A stretch of DNA of 64,000 nt from Melitaea cinxia (taxonomy: Eukaryota; Arthropoda; Insecta; Lepidoptera; Nymphalidae): contig NC_059423.1 in NCBI RefSeq assembly GCF_905220565.1, positions 6,134,001 to 6,198,000 on the forward strand. Direction: 5' to 3'. Under the pieces are notes generated by a model, which saw only the letters and a list, made by a program, of their open reading frames with translations, had not been told where the DNA came from and ran no database searches. The position numbers and the translations under genes were made by a program. Positions 55,217-64,000 of this stretch are shown here, piece by piece. How positions within the stretch are numbered: position 1 is the stretch's first letter; each line of letters opens with the position of its first letter.

Positions 55217-55422
55217 CTAATATATAAAATTCTCGTGACGCGGTGTTTGTAGTTAAACTCCTCCAAAACGGCTTGACCAATTCTCATGAAATTTTGTGTG
55301 CATATTGGGTAGATCTGAGAATCGAACAACATCTATTTTTATACCCCTAAGTTATAGGGGGGGGGTTAAAGGGGTTAACAGCATATATGGCAAAACCACG
55401 TTTGCGGGGTGAGCTAGTACTG
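55217..55422 (-). repeat. Family P repeat, inverted copy
   Basis: The plus strand has tctcgtgacgcggtgtttgt, ggcttgaccaattctcatga and cacgtttgcggggtgagcta. Confidence 0.72.
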
Positions 55423-55474
55423 GTATATACCAGTATATACGAGAAAGGTAACATTCAAGGTAAAATTCATTTAA

Positions 55475-55640
55475 ACCACACGACTGAAATACAACTTACG
55501 AAACGTAGGTACTCTCTTTCTATCTTCACTAACTTATATCCCCCTCTCAACTTCCGTCAGCCTCAACCGATCACACTTTTCGTAACGCTCTCGTCACGCA
55601 TTCACCAGCTTACTACCTAAGTCAAACGTACGTAAAAAAG
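55475..55640 (+). repeat. Family V repeat
   Basis: Contains cacacgactgaaatacaact, cccctctcaacttccgtcag and gtaacgctctcgtcacgcat. Confidence 0.7.
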
Positions 55641-56300
55641 ATTTATTTCATAAAAATAATGGCGGCTCTAACGCGGAATCAACTATATAGTAATATATAT
55701 TTTTTTTTATTAAAAACCCGTAGGACAACAAAAGGAAGTTGCACACAATAATAATTGTTTATTAATTACTTTAATAACTAAAACAATGAGAACATACCAG
55801 AAATCATTGCACTTATTTCTTAAGAGACAATGAAATTGATGACTAAGCCTCATCAGGCTCTCATCGATGTTACGAAACACGTCAAATAGGCTGTATTTAA
55901 TGTTGTTGTAAGTACATGAAAAATTACTAGTGTATATTAAGAATCAAATTGGATAATTCTTTGTCAGGAAGTAAGTCAGTTATATATGAAGAAAACTTTA
56001 CAAAAATCTATATAGGTATTCAAGGGAAATTTTTGCGGGACGATGGCGGGACGAAGTATTATTATTAAATTACTATAATTTCGCACGTATAATATGAACC
56101 TTTCTTACAGATACTAAGGTAAGTTTAACGGTTGTGGATAACGTTTATCCTGCACGTTAGTTACGAATAGACATTTAACAGTAGGAGGTAAAAAAAGTAA
56201 TTGGGGCCTGCTACATCTTAACAATTTTTTGTTGACGATTGCGAAAAAAAACATACCGTAAATATAGTGGAATTTGATTGTGAATAAGAATAATATAACT
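55641..56300. other. AT-rich sequence
   Basis: No gene or clear repeat was found. Confidence 0.4.
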
Positions 56301-56304
56301 CGCT

Positions 56305-56617
56305 TCAGCTTGTAATATCCCACTGCTGAGCATAGGTCTCTTTCCCCGTGTAAGAAAACGATCAGAGCTTAATTCACCAAGAGCTTAATTCCAATGCGGG
56401 TTGGCGAATATATTTCCTACTATGAATAACGATCACTAGCGGGTGTACTTCATAACAACCGACTTAACGTGCTCTCCGAGGCACGGTGGAGAGACACAAA
56501 GGACTGCACCCAGACCACGGCAAACATCTTTATGGCCAATACAAACGTTTGTGATGTGCAGAAATCGAACAACAACCATAAACCATTACTGTGACCGTTG
56601 CGCCAACTGTCAAGAAT
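56305..56617 (-). repeat. SINE family 1, near full length
   Basis: Tail cttgtaatatcccactgctg and body cgacttaacgtgctctccga, cccagaccacggcaaacatc. The head region near 56560-56610 is decayed. Confidence 0.75.
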
Positions 56618-56724
56618 AAGAATAATATGACAAACTTTTGTCCGTTGGATATCTTTATCTGTTAAATGGTTAAATATCTGTTAATGGCAACCGGCGAAAC
56701 ATGCCCTAAGGCTGGTCTTTTTTT

Positions 56725-57006
56725 TATGTCACTAGGTCGGCAAACAAGCGTACGGCTCACCTGATGGTAAGCGATTACCGTAGCTTATAGACGCCTATAA
56801 CACCAGAAGCATCGCAAGCGCGTTGCCAACCCTATAACCAATCACCCCAGGAGCTCTGGTCACCTTACTCACCAACAGGAACACAATACTGCTTGAAAAC
56901 AGTATTATTTTGCTGTGATCTTCTGTAAGGTCGAGGCCCCAGCTACCCCAGTCGGGCTGCTCCATATTTTCAGCAGGAAATTCCTGCTGTGCCCTACCTC
57001 AGTTAA
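56725..57006 (+). repeat. R300, full length
   Basis: Contains tcactaggtcggcaaacaag, gtaagcgattaccgtagctt, gagctctggtcaccttactc and cctgctgtgccctacctcag. Confidence 0.82.
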
Positions 57007-57335
57007 AGTTAGTTGGTTTCTTGAAAATGCAGTAGGTATAAATAAATTATTATTTTGCTTGACGTATGTACCTACGTAATTACGAATTTATTATTGTAAG
57101 CCAGGCGCAAACGGTAATTTACCAACAAACGAGTGCGTTGTACTTTTTACATGACTTTATATTCTTGTTAAGCTAACTAGTTTTATTCAAAAACTCTTGT
57201 TCGTTAGCTGACATAATTCGATGGATTTTTATATGGTTTTCTCTTTTCAACAACTCAACCAGCTCTGTTGGTACTTTGCAATCAATATTTATTAAAATTA
57301 TCGTTATTATAGTGATGTCGTCATATTATAGGATT

Positions 57336-57650
57336 ACTAGCTGACTCGGCAAACGTTGTCTTGCCGCTAAACGCTATTTAAAAATAGGGGTTGATCGTAG
57401 AGGGTTGAAAATTTACGGTTGTCTGTATTTTTTAATGTTGTATCATAAAAAATAAAAAATAAATAATTTATCTAAAAATTAAAAAGAAAATTAGGGGTGG
57501 ACTACCCTTAACATTTAGGGGGATGAAAAATAGATTTTGTTCGATTCTCAGACCTACTCACTATGCACACAAAATTTTATGAGAATCGGTCAAGCCGTTT
57601 CGGAGTAGTTTAACTACAAACACCGCGACACGAGAATTTTAAATATTAGA
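57336..57650 (+). repeat. Family P repeat, longer copy
   Basis: It starts actagctgactcggcaaacg and ends cgacacgagaattttaaata, with gggggatgaaaaatagattt inside. Confidence 0.72.
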
Positions 57651-58243
57651 TTACACATAATGTAAAATTACTCCTTAAAATAGATTTCTATTTTAAACGA
57701 ATCGTTTCTGGAATATAAAAACCGGATTTTTGTTATTTTAATTTAGAATTGAATTAGATCTCCAACGATTACAAAAGTTATTGGTATACAGTTGTTCACC
57801 GTGGTCTGGGCGTTTGTATTTATGTTCTTTCTTGTCCGACCCCCTATACATATAATAGATTTATCATACTGTCAACCATTGAGTCAACTTGTCAACAGTT
57901 GATATAAACGGAGAAAGAGAGAGAGAGAGAGATGTTTGACGTGATCTAGGCGTTTGTGTTCTTTGTTTTCTGACCCCCGACACATAAATCGTACTGGCAA
58001 CACTTAAATTTACATTATATTTAGAAATAGATAATTTGGATAATTATTTTAAATTTTAAAAATATTAAATGATTTTTACATTATGCTCTACTTCTTACTT
58101 AAAACTTTCCTTATGCAACCAAGATAATAGGTTTCCAGCATTCAATAATGATTAATTAGCCTCAGGAATGATAAAAAAGATTTTTAATCAGTTGGTTTAT
58201 TTTAATAATTTTCCAGGTTACTGTCTTTGAAGACCGATTTTAG
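57651..58243. other. AT-rich sequence with two short related fragments
   Basis: The 'gtgrtctrggcgtttgt' motif occurs near 57803 and 57943, each followed by ttcttt and ctgacccc. A (GA)n tract lies at 57910-57931. No gene was found. Confidence 0.4.
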
Positions 58244-58256
58244 TCAAATTTCCCCC
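58244..58256. repeat. 13-bp direct repeat, left border of tRNA-like array
   Basis: TCAAATTTCCCCC, repeated exactly at 61401-61413. The last three C could also belong to the array. Confidence 0.8.
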
Positions 58257-58306
58257 GCGTCTTCGACATACCGTGTCGACGCTCTAGCCAATTAAGCTAT
58301 GGAACG
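58257..58306 (-). pseudogene. Truncated tRNA-like sequence at the left edge of the array
   Basis: Only the first 50 nt (acceptor 5' strand to the variable region) are present before the 13-bp repeat. Confidence 0.8.
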
Positions 58307-58544
58307 ATATACTCGCCAGAGCGAAACTTTTGATATGATGATTTTTACTTTCGGTTTAAGCGAACCGTGGCGCCGTCTATAGTGAGTTCTTTACAGAGAC
58401 TCGTAACTATTCAAAGTTTCATATTACAATGAAAATCTTTGACAGGAGACGACACCATGCTATTTTTAATATGTACGATTTTTATTTTTGTGTTACCCAC
58501 AATTAGGAATTCTAAACATTTTTGAATATCATATCAAAAATTGA

Positions 58545-58617
58545 CCGCTCCAGCGGGATTCGAACCCGCGTCTTCGACATACCGTGTCGACGCTCTAGCC
58601 AATTAAGCTATGGAACG
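58545..58617 (-). tRNA. tRNA-like unit, left arm 1
   Basis: The 73-nt cloverleaf has acceptor CGTTCCA/TGGAGCG, D-stem GCTT/GAGC, anticodon stem TCGAC/GTCGA with loop ACGGTAT (GGT at 34-36, C at 33), 4-nt variable loop, T-stem GCGGG/CCCGC with TTCGAAT, and discriminator G. A box TAGCTTAATTGG and B box GGTTCGAATCC are perfect. TTTTT lies five bases past the 3' end. It is likely transcribable by polymerase III. Its use in translation is doubtful because U33 is missing and GGT is not used by eukaryotic tRNA-Thr. Confidence 0.6.
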
Positions 58618-58855
58618 ATATACTCGCCAGAGCGAAACTTTTGATATGATGATTTTTACTTTCGGTTTAAGCGAACCGTGGCGCCGTCTATAGTGAGTTC
58701 TTTACAGAGACTCGTAACTATTCAAAGTTTCATATTACAATGAAAATCTTTGACAGGAGACGACACCATGCTATTTTTAATATGTACGATTTTTATTTTT
58801 GTGTTACCCACAATTAGGAATTCTAAACATTTTTGAATATCATATCAAAAATTGA

Positions 58856-58928
58856 CCGCTCCAGCGGGATTCGAACCCGCGTCTTCGACATACCGTGTCG
58901 ACGCTCTAGCCAATTAAGCTATGGAACG
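58856..58928 (-). tRNA. tRNA-like unit, left arm 2
   Basis: No difference from the other array copies was noticed. Boxes and T run are intact. Confidence 0.6.
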
Positions 58929-59166
58929 ATATACTCGCCAGAGCGAAACTTTTGATATGATGATTTTTACTTTCGGTTTAAGCGAACCGTGGCGCCGTCT
59001 ATAGTGAGTTCTTTACAGAGACTCGTAACTATTCAAAGTTTCATATTACAATGAAAATCTTTGACAGGAGACGACACCATGCTATTTTTAATATGTACGA
59101 TTTTTATTTTTGTGTTACCCACAATTAGGAATTCTAAACATTTTTGAATATCATATCAAAAATTGA

Positions 59167-59239
59167 CCGCTCCAGCGGGATTCGAACCCGCGTCTTCGAC
59201 ATACCGTGTCGACGCTCTAGCCAATTAAGCTATGGAACG
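59167..59239 (-). tRNA. tRNA-like unit, left arm 3
   Basis: The innermost complete left copy. It points away from the centre of the palindrome. Confidence 0.6.
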
Positions 59240-59420
59240 ATATACTCGCCAGAGCGAAACTTTTGATATGATGATTTTTACTTTCGGTTTAAGCGAACCG
59301 TGGCGCCGTCTATAGTGAGTTCTTTACAGAGACTCGTAACTATTCAAAGTTTCATATTACAATGAAAATCTTTGACAGGAGACGACACCATGCTATTTTT
59401 AATATGTACGATTTTTATTT

Positions 59421-59459
59421 GGTATGTCGAAGACGCGGGTTCGAATCCCGCTGGAGCGG
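59421..59459 (+). pseudogene. Truncated tRNA-like sequence at the palindrome centre
   Basis: It begins at position 35 of the tRNA-like sequence (ggtatgtcga...) directly after the left arm and keeps the T-arm and acceptor 3' strand. The inversion breakpoint therefore lies in the anticodon loop. Confidence 0.8.
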
Positions 59460-59697
59460 TCAATTTTTGATATGATATTCAAAAATGTTTAGAATTCCTA
59501 ATTGTGGGTAACACAAAAATAAAAATCGTACATATTAAAAATAGCATGGTGTCGTCTCCTGTCAAAGATTTTCATTGTAATATGAAACTTTGAATAGTTA
59601 CGAGTCTCTATAAAGAACTCACTATAGACGGCGCCACGGTTCGCTTAAACCGAAAGTAAAAATCATCATATCAAAAGTTTCGCTCTGGCGAGTATAT

Positions 59698-59770
59698 CGT
59701 TCCATAGCTTAATTGGCTAGAGCGTCGACACGGTATGTCGAAGACGCGGGTTCGAATCCCGCTGGAGCGG
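59698..59770 (+). tRNA. tRNA-like unit, right arm 1
   Basis: Same cloverleaf, boxes and downstream TTTTT (59775-59779) as the left arm copies. Confidence 0.6.
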
Positions 59771-60008
59771 TCAATTTTTGATATGATATTCAAAAATGTT
59801 TAGAATTCCTAATTGTGGGTAACACAAAAATAAAAATCGTACATATTAAAAATAGCATGGTGTCGTCTCCTGTCAAAGATTTTCATTGTAATATGAAACT
59901 TTGAATAGTTACGAGTCTCTGTAAAGAACTCACTATAGACGGCGCCACGGTTCGCTTAAACCGAAAGTAAAAATCATCATATCAAAAGTTTCGCTCTGGC
60001 GAGTATAT

Positions 60009-60081
60009 CGTTCCATAGCTTAATTGGCTAGAGCGTCGACACGGTATGTCGAAGACGCGGGTTCGAATCCCGCTGGAGCGG
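60009..60081 (+). tRNA. tRNA-like unit, right arm 2
   Basis: Same as unit 1, 311 bp further on. Confidence 0.6.
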
Positions 60082-60319
60082 TCAATTTTTGATATGATAT
60101 TCAAAAATGTTTAGAATTCCTAATTGTGGGTAACACAAAAATAAAAATCGTACATATTAAAAATAGCATGGTGTCGTCTCCTGTCAAAGATTTTCATTGT
60201 AATATGAAACTTTGAATAGTTACGAGTCTCTGTAAAGAACTCACTATAGACGGCGCCACGGTTCGCTTAAACCGAAAGTAAAAATCATCATATCAAAAGT
60301 TTCGCTCTGGCGAGTATAT

Positions 60320-60392
60320 CGTTCCATAGCTTAATTGGCTAGAGCGTCGACACGGTATGTCGAAGACGCGGGTTCGAATCCCGCTGGAGCGG
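60320..60392 (+). tRNA. tRNA-like unit, right arm 3
   Basis: Same as unit 1. Confidence 0.6.
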
Positions 60393-60630
60393 TCAATTTT
60401 TGATATGATATTCAAAAATGTTTAGAATTCCTAATTGTGGGTAACACAAAAATAAAAATCGTACATATTAAAAATAGCATGGTGTCGTCTCCTGTCAAAG
60501 ATTTTCATTGTAATATGAAACTTTGAATAGTTACGAGTCTCTGTAAAGAACTCACTATAGACGGCGCCACGGTTCGCTTAAACCGAAAGTAAAAATCATC
60601 ATATCAAAAGTTTCGCTCTGGCGAGTATAT

Positions 60631-60703
60631 CGTTCCATAGCTTAATTGGCTAGAGCGTCGACACGGTATGTCGAAGACGCGGGTTCGAATCCCGCTGGAG
60701 CGG
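60631..60703 (+). tRNA. tRNA-like unit, right arm 4
   Basis: Same as unit 1. The left arm's mirror image ends within this unit. Confidence 0.6.
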
Positions 60704-60941
60704 TCAATTTTTGATATGATATTCAAAAATGTTTAGAATTCCTAATTGTGGGTAACACAAAAATAAAAATCGTACATATTAAAAATAGCATGGTGTCGTC
60801 TCCTGTCAAAGATTTTCATTGTAATATGAAACTTTGAATAGTTACGAGTCTCTGTAAAGAACTCACTATAGACGGCGCCACGGTTCGCTTAAACCGAAAG
60901 TAAAAATCATCATATCAAAAGTTTCGCTCTGGCGAGTATAT

Positions 60942-61014
60942 CGTTCCATAGCTTAATTGGCTAGAGCGTCGACACGGTATGTCGAAGACGCGGGTTCGAA
61001 TCCCGCTGGAGCGG
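60942..61014 (+). tRNA. tRNA-like unit, right arm 5
   Basis: Same as unit 1. It lies outside the mirrored part of the palindrome. Confidence 0.6.
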
Positions 61015-61252
61015 TCAATTTTTGATATGATATTCAAAAATGTTTAGAATTCCTAATTGTGGGTAACACAAAAATAAAAATCGTACATATTAAAAATAGC
61101 ATGGTGTCGTCTCCTGTCAAAGATTTTCATTGTAATATGAAACTTTGAATAGTTACGAGTCTCTGTAAAGAACTCACTATAGACGGCGCCACGGTTCGCT
61201 TAAACCGAAAGTAAAAATCATCATATCAAAAGTTTCGCTCTGGCGAGTATAT

Positions 61253-61325
61253 CGTTCCATAGCTTAATTGGCTAGAGCGTCGACACGGTATGTCGAAGAC
61301 GCGGGTTCGAATCCCGCTGGAGCGG
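61253..61325 (+). tRNA. tRNA-like unit, right arm 6
   Basis: Last complete copy, followed by 75 bp of spacer and then the right 13-bp repeat. Confidence 0.6.
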
Positions 61326-61400
61326 TCAATTTTTGATATGATATTCAAAAATGTTTAGAATTCCTAATTGTGGGTAACACAAAAATAAAAATCGTACATA

Positions 61401-61413
61401 TCAAATTTCCCCC
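61401..61413. repeat. 13-bp direct repeat, right border of tRNA-like array
   Basis: TCAAATTTCCCCC, the same as 58244-58256. Sequence beyond it is unrelated to the 311-bp unit. Confidence 0.8.
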
Positions 61414-62330
61414 ATTAAGTACCCACTCTTCGTCTATTTTTATGAGCTGCAAGTCTGATGCATTTTTTAGACTAACTAAGAAATCATATAAGGTCACCTG
61501 TTTACATTTTTAATTTAAAGTTGAAAATTGAAGTCATAATTTACGAAACGTAAATTTTTGTTTTTAGACCAACATTTTCATATCTTTCATCAAAGCTACG
61601 GCGCTGGTTATTTTCGAAAAAAATACAACTCATACAAATTTAGTTACAAAAAAAAATTAAACTAAAAAGTCTTTTGCTTTTTTTTAGGATGGTCACATCG
61701 AAATTCCTCAAATATTCGAAAAAAAATTATAACTCTTAAAATATTAAAAATCGCGTAACAGTAAATTTATTAGAAGCACGTAACTAACGAACATTATAAT
61801 TTTATTTTATTTTAAATATTTCATATATTTCACGTATGAGGTTTTATTCAATCATTTGCTAAGCAAATATAATCACGTACAAAAAAAACCGGAAAGAGCA
61901 AAAATCAAGGTTGTACCATACTTGACGTTGTTTACTATATTTTTAATAATATTATTAAATAGTCAACCATTAATTATGTCTATTGAATTATTAATAAACT
62001 AAAAAAAAATAAAAACCGTTATTATAATAAAAAAAAGAATATATAAACTGTATATATATACCGTTATTTTACAGACAAATAATTTGTTTATTTGTTTTTT
62101 TGAACGCATTAATATCAGGCACTACTGGTTCGTTATAACTTATTTTTGTATTGGATAGTTAATTTGCCAAGGAATGTTATAGACTATATGATATTTTAGT
62201 ACATTTTTCCTCAAATTAACGCGAGTAATACCGCGAAGGTTTTATACAATATAATTACGATTAATACATTTGTTTATTAATATATTATTATCGTATATTA
62301 TATTAATATATATAGTGCACGCTCTGGTGT
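61414..62330. other. AT-rich sequence
   Basis: Nothing was recognised. Confidence 0.4.
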
Positions 62331-62352
62331 AGGGGTATGCGTGGCGAGTGGC

Positions 62353-63100
62353 GACTAGAAAAAAGCTCAGGCTCAACCAGATCATGTATCTGGACCGGAT
62401 CAGGATAGAATAAGGCATACCAGATCCGGCAAGCTCTATCAGGACCAGGTCTGGTCCAGGCAAGGATAGCCTGATGTAAAATATTATCAAGTATGTAAGG
62501 CATACTGGATCAGGACCCGGTCCAGTCCAGATCAGGATAGCCTGAAAGAAATTACGCGAACTGAGCTTGAATCGCGCTATCAATGTTTTTAAGCGCACTT
62601 AGTATATATACAGTTATCAGGACATTCTAACAGGGAGTCCATTTCGACACAGTGGAGCAGTCGGAAGTAGTAAGAAGTAGTTAATTACTTAGTAGGTAAT
62701 TATTAGAAGTTAATATAAAAATTAAAAAAAATATTGATATTTAAAGTAAAAACATAAATAAATAATACATTGGCAAAAATAGACGTATATAAATAATGTT
62801 AAGTAACATATTTATAATATAAATTCGCTTTTTTTTTATAAAACAATTTTTTCAAGAATATCCAAACGTGTTTTTTAAAAGGACCGGACCGAACCGGCTG
62901 ATCAGGATGAGGTGAGATTTCCTGATCTGGACTCGATCAGGAAATCTCATCTTATCCTGGTCAGGTCCAGACATATCTTCTGCATTACATGCATTATCTA
63001 ATCCTGATCAGGCATGCCTGGTCCGGTCCTTCTAAGGAAGACGAAAAAATTTCTACTCGGGTGCGTCTGTCTATATATCTATTTGTTCATTTATTTATTA
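62353..63100 (-). repeat. CCTGATCAGG-rich element, copy 2, with two 72-bp repeats
   Basis: The inverse of 38731-39691: it starts cgactagaaaaaagctcagg and ends tctatatatctatttgttca on the plus strand. It has about two 72-bp units instead of four, which explains most of the length difference. The ORFs at 62242-62598 and 62303-62503 read the repeat and are not taken as genes. Confidence 0.8.
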
Positions 63101-63409
63101 TTTGTTTCTTGAATATAATAATTACATATATCGAAATAAAATATAGCCTATCTTTCAAGTTGGATCAAATTGCACACGGTTTCCAATGTTTATCTCTTGC
63201 TTGTATCTACCCATATATTAATGATATATAATTTTAAGTTATAGGTCATCATTAGTGAGGACAAAAAAGTCGATGTAAAATTATTGTTCGTGCTTCTCCA
63301 ATTATATTTCACATCACTAATGTCTGACTAAATGTTACGTCCATCAATACGTGATTAAAGTGATTTTTAAAATAAATTATAATCCAAAGATATTAAATTT
63401 CTTATCTAT

Positions 63410-63863
63410 ATAAATATAATTGTGTCTACTCGCAAACATCATCGACAAGTAATACAACGTAGGTACACGAAAAAATAGTCAAGTGAGTACGCGTTATCAA
63501 AGATTACTCAAAAAATAGTCATGAGATGTCGATCAAATTTAAATCGTACCACAAAATAAGCGTCAATTTTTGATTAAAATAAAAATCATCTAAATTGGGA
63601 CACCCCGTAAAAAGTTATACGGTGTAATATAACATAGGTCGACAAAAAAATTACACAAAACTTATTATTAGATATAACTCGAAAAGTACTAGTCAAATCT
63701 CAATTAAATTTAAACGGGACCTAATAACACGCACTACCTTGCGATTAAAATAAAAATTATCGAAATCGGTCCACCCAATCAGAGTTTTGAGGTAGCATAC
63801 GAAAAAGAAAGAAAAAATACAATCGAATTGAGAATCTCCTCCTTTTTTGGAAGTCGGTTAAAA
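63410..63863 (-). repeat. Family T repeat, inverted copy
   Basis: The plus strand ends ttttttggaagtcggttaa and contains gatataactcgaaaagtact and gcgattaaaataaaaattat. Confidence 0.65.
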
Positions 63864-63936
63864 ACGGATGTTTTTTTTTAATACATTATATTATTGTTTT
63901 CTAATGTTTACGCGAATTTTACTCATTTAATAAAAC

Positions 63937-63938
<2 letters not shown>

Positions 63939-63999
<61 letters not shown>
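63939..63999. repeat. T homopolymer at window end
   Basis: 61 consecutive T. It may be the polyA tail of a minus-strand retroposon reaching past the window, or a sequencing or assembly edge effect. Confidence 0.9.
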
Positions 64000-64000
64000 C

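Larger units (their letters stand above)
58257..61400. repeat. Inverted tandem array of 311-bp tRNA-like units (3.14 kb palindrome)
   Basis: Units repeat at exactly 311 bp: minus-strand starts at 58306, 58617, 58928, 59239 and plus-strand starts at 59698, 60009, 60320, 60631, 60942, 61253. The orientation flips at 59420/59421. Arms 58257-59420 and 59517-60680 are inverted copies of each other around a 96-bp centre, and two more units extend to the right. I saw one base difference between units (A at 59610 where others have G). Each unit is a 73-bp tRNA-shaped sequence plus a 238-bp AT-rich spacer. The array ends inside the tRNA-like part on the left and in the spacer on the right. Confidence 0.93.

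Noticed and set aside
60230..60260. A T7-promoter-like 'actcactatag' in every 311-bp unit
   Set aside because: Only the core resembles the phage promoter and the upstream taatacg part is missing. Chance, or a source of vector-match artefacts.
59698..61325. Functional tRNA-Thr(GGT) gene cluster
   Set aside because: U33 is missing and eukaryotes decode ACC with AGT anticodons. The cloverleaf is good but decoding use is unlikely.

Overview
The window looks like nuclear DNA of a moth or butterfly. It is AT-rich, with one host protein gene of small exons and large introns, a tRNA gene, and a dense cover of interspersed repeats of lepidopteran type: tRNA-derived SINEs, short non-LTR tails, the 'actagctg-cccgcg' repeats and AT microsatellites. 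There is no sign of bacterial gene organisation. Most short open frames are chance or repeat-derived.

Host gene (2741-34405, minus strand). Fourteen coding exons can be joined by eye with canonical GT/AG borders and matching phases into a 625-residue fatty acyl-CoA reductase of the CG5065-like type. It has the TGGTGFLG cofactor loop, the YxxxK active site, the FAR C-terminal domain and a terminal hydrophobic segment. Intron 2 (13.5 kb) holds a tRNA-Val(TAC) gene on the opposite strand and two composite elements built of 282-bp tandem repeats. The other introns hold SINEs and the 340-bp and 300-bp repeats.

Repeat-rich region 34.8-42.5 kb. It holds an element with a palindromic end and a 38-codon leader reminiscent of tyrosine-recombinase transposons, LINE tails, SINE fragments, and the first copy of an element full of CCTGATCAGG motifs. 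The second copy lies inverted at 62.35-63.10 kb.

R4/Dong-type retrotransposon cluster (42.5-52.7 kb). Three site-specific non-LTR elements sit end to end on the minus strand, separated only by (TTA)n tracts. Element A has an intact 1200-aa ORF. Element B is truncated and frameshifted. Element C has an intact 1297-aa ORF and is nearly identical to B. A and C have a Myb-like N-terminus, a reverse transcriptase and a restriction-like endonuclease. This fits elements that insert into TAA repeats.

Right part (52.7-64.0 kb). A 124-bp tandem array and several repeats lead to the most unusual structure: 3.14 kb of 311-bp units (58257-61400) in a divergent palindrome. Nine complete tRNA-shaped sequences, each with A and B boxes and a T5 run directly downstream, point outward from the centre. 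The block is flanked by a 13-bp direct repeat. A diverged single copy at 4042-4220 has 32-bp terminal inverted repeats. The window ends in a 61-nt T run.
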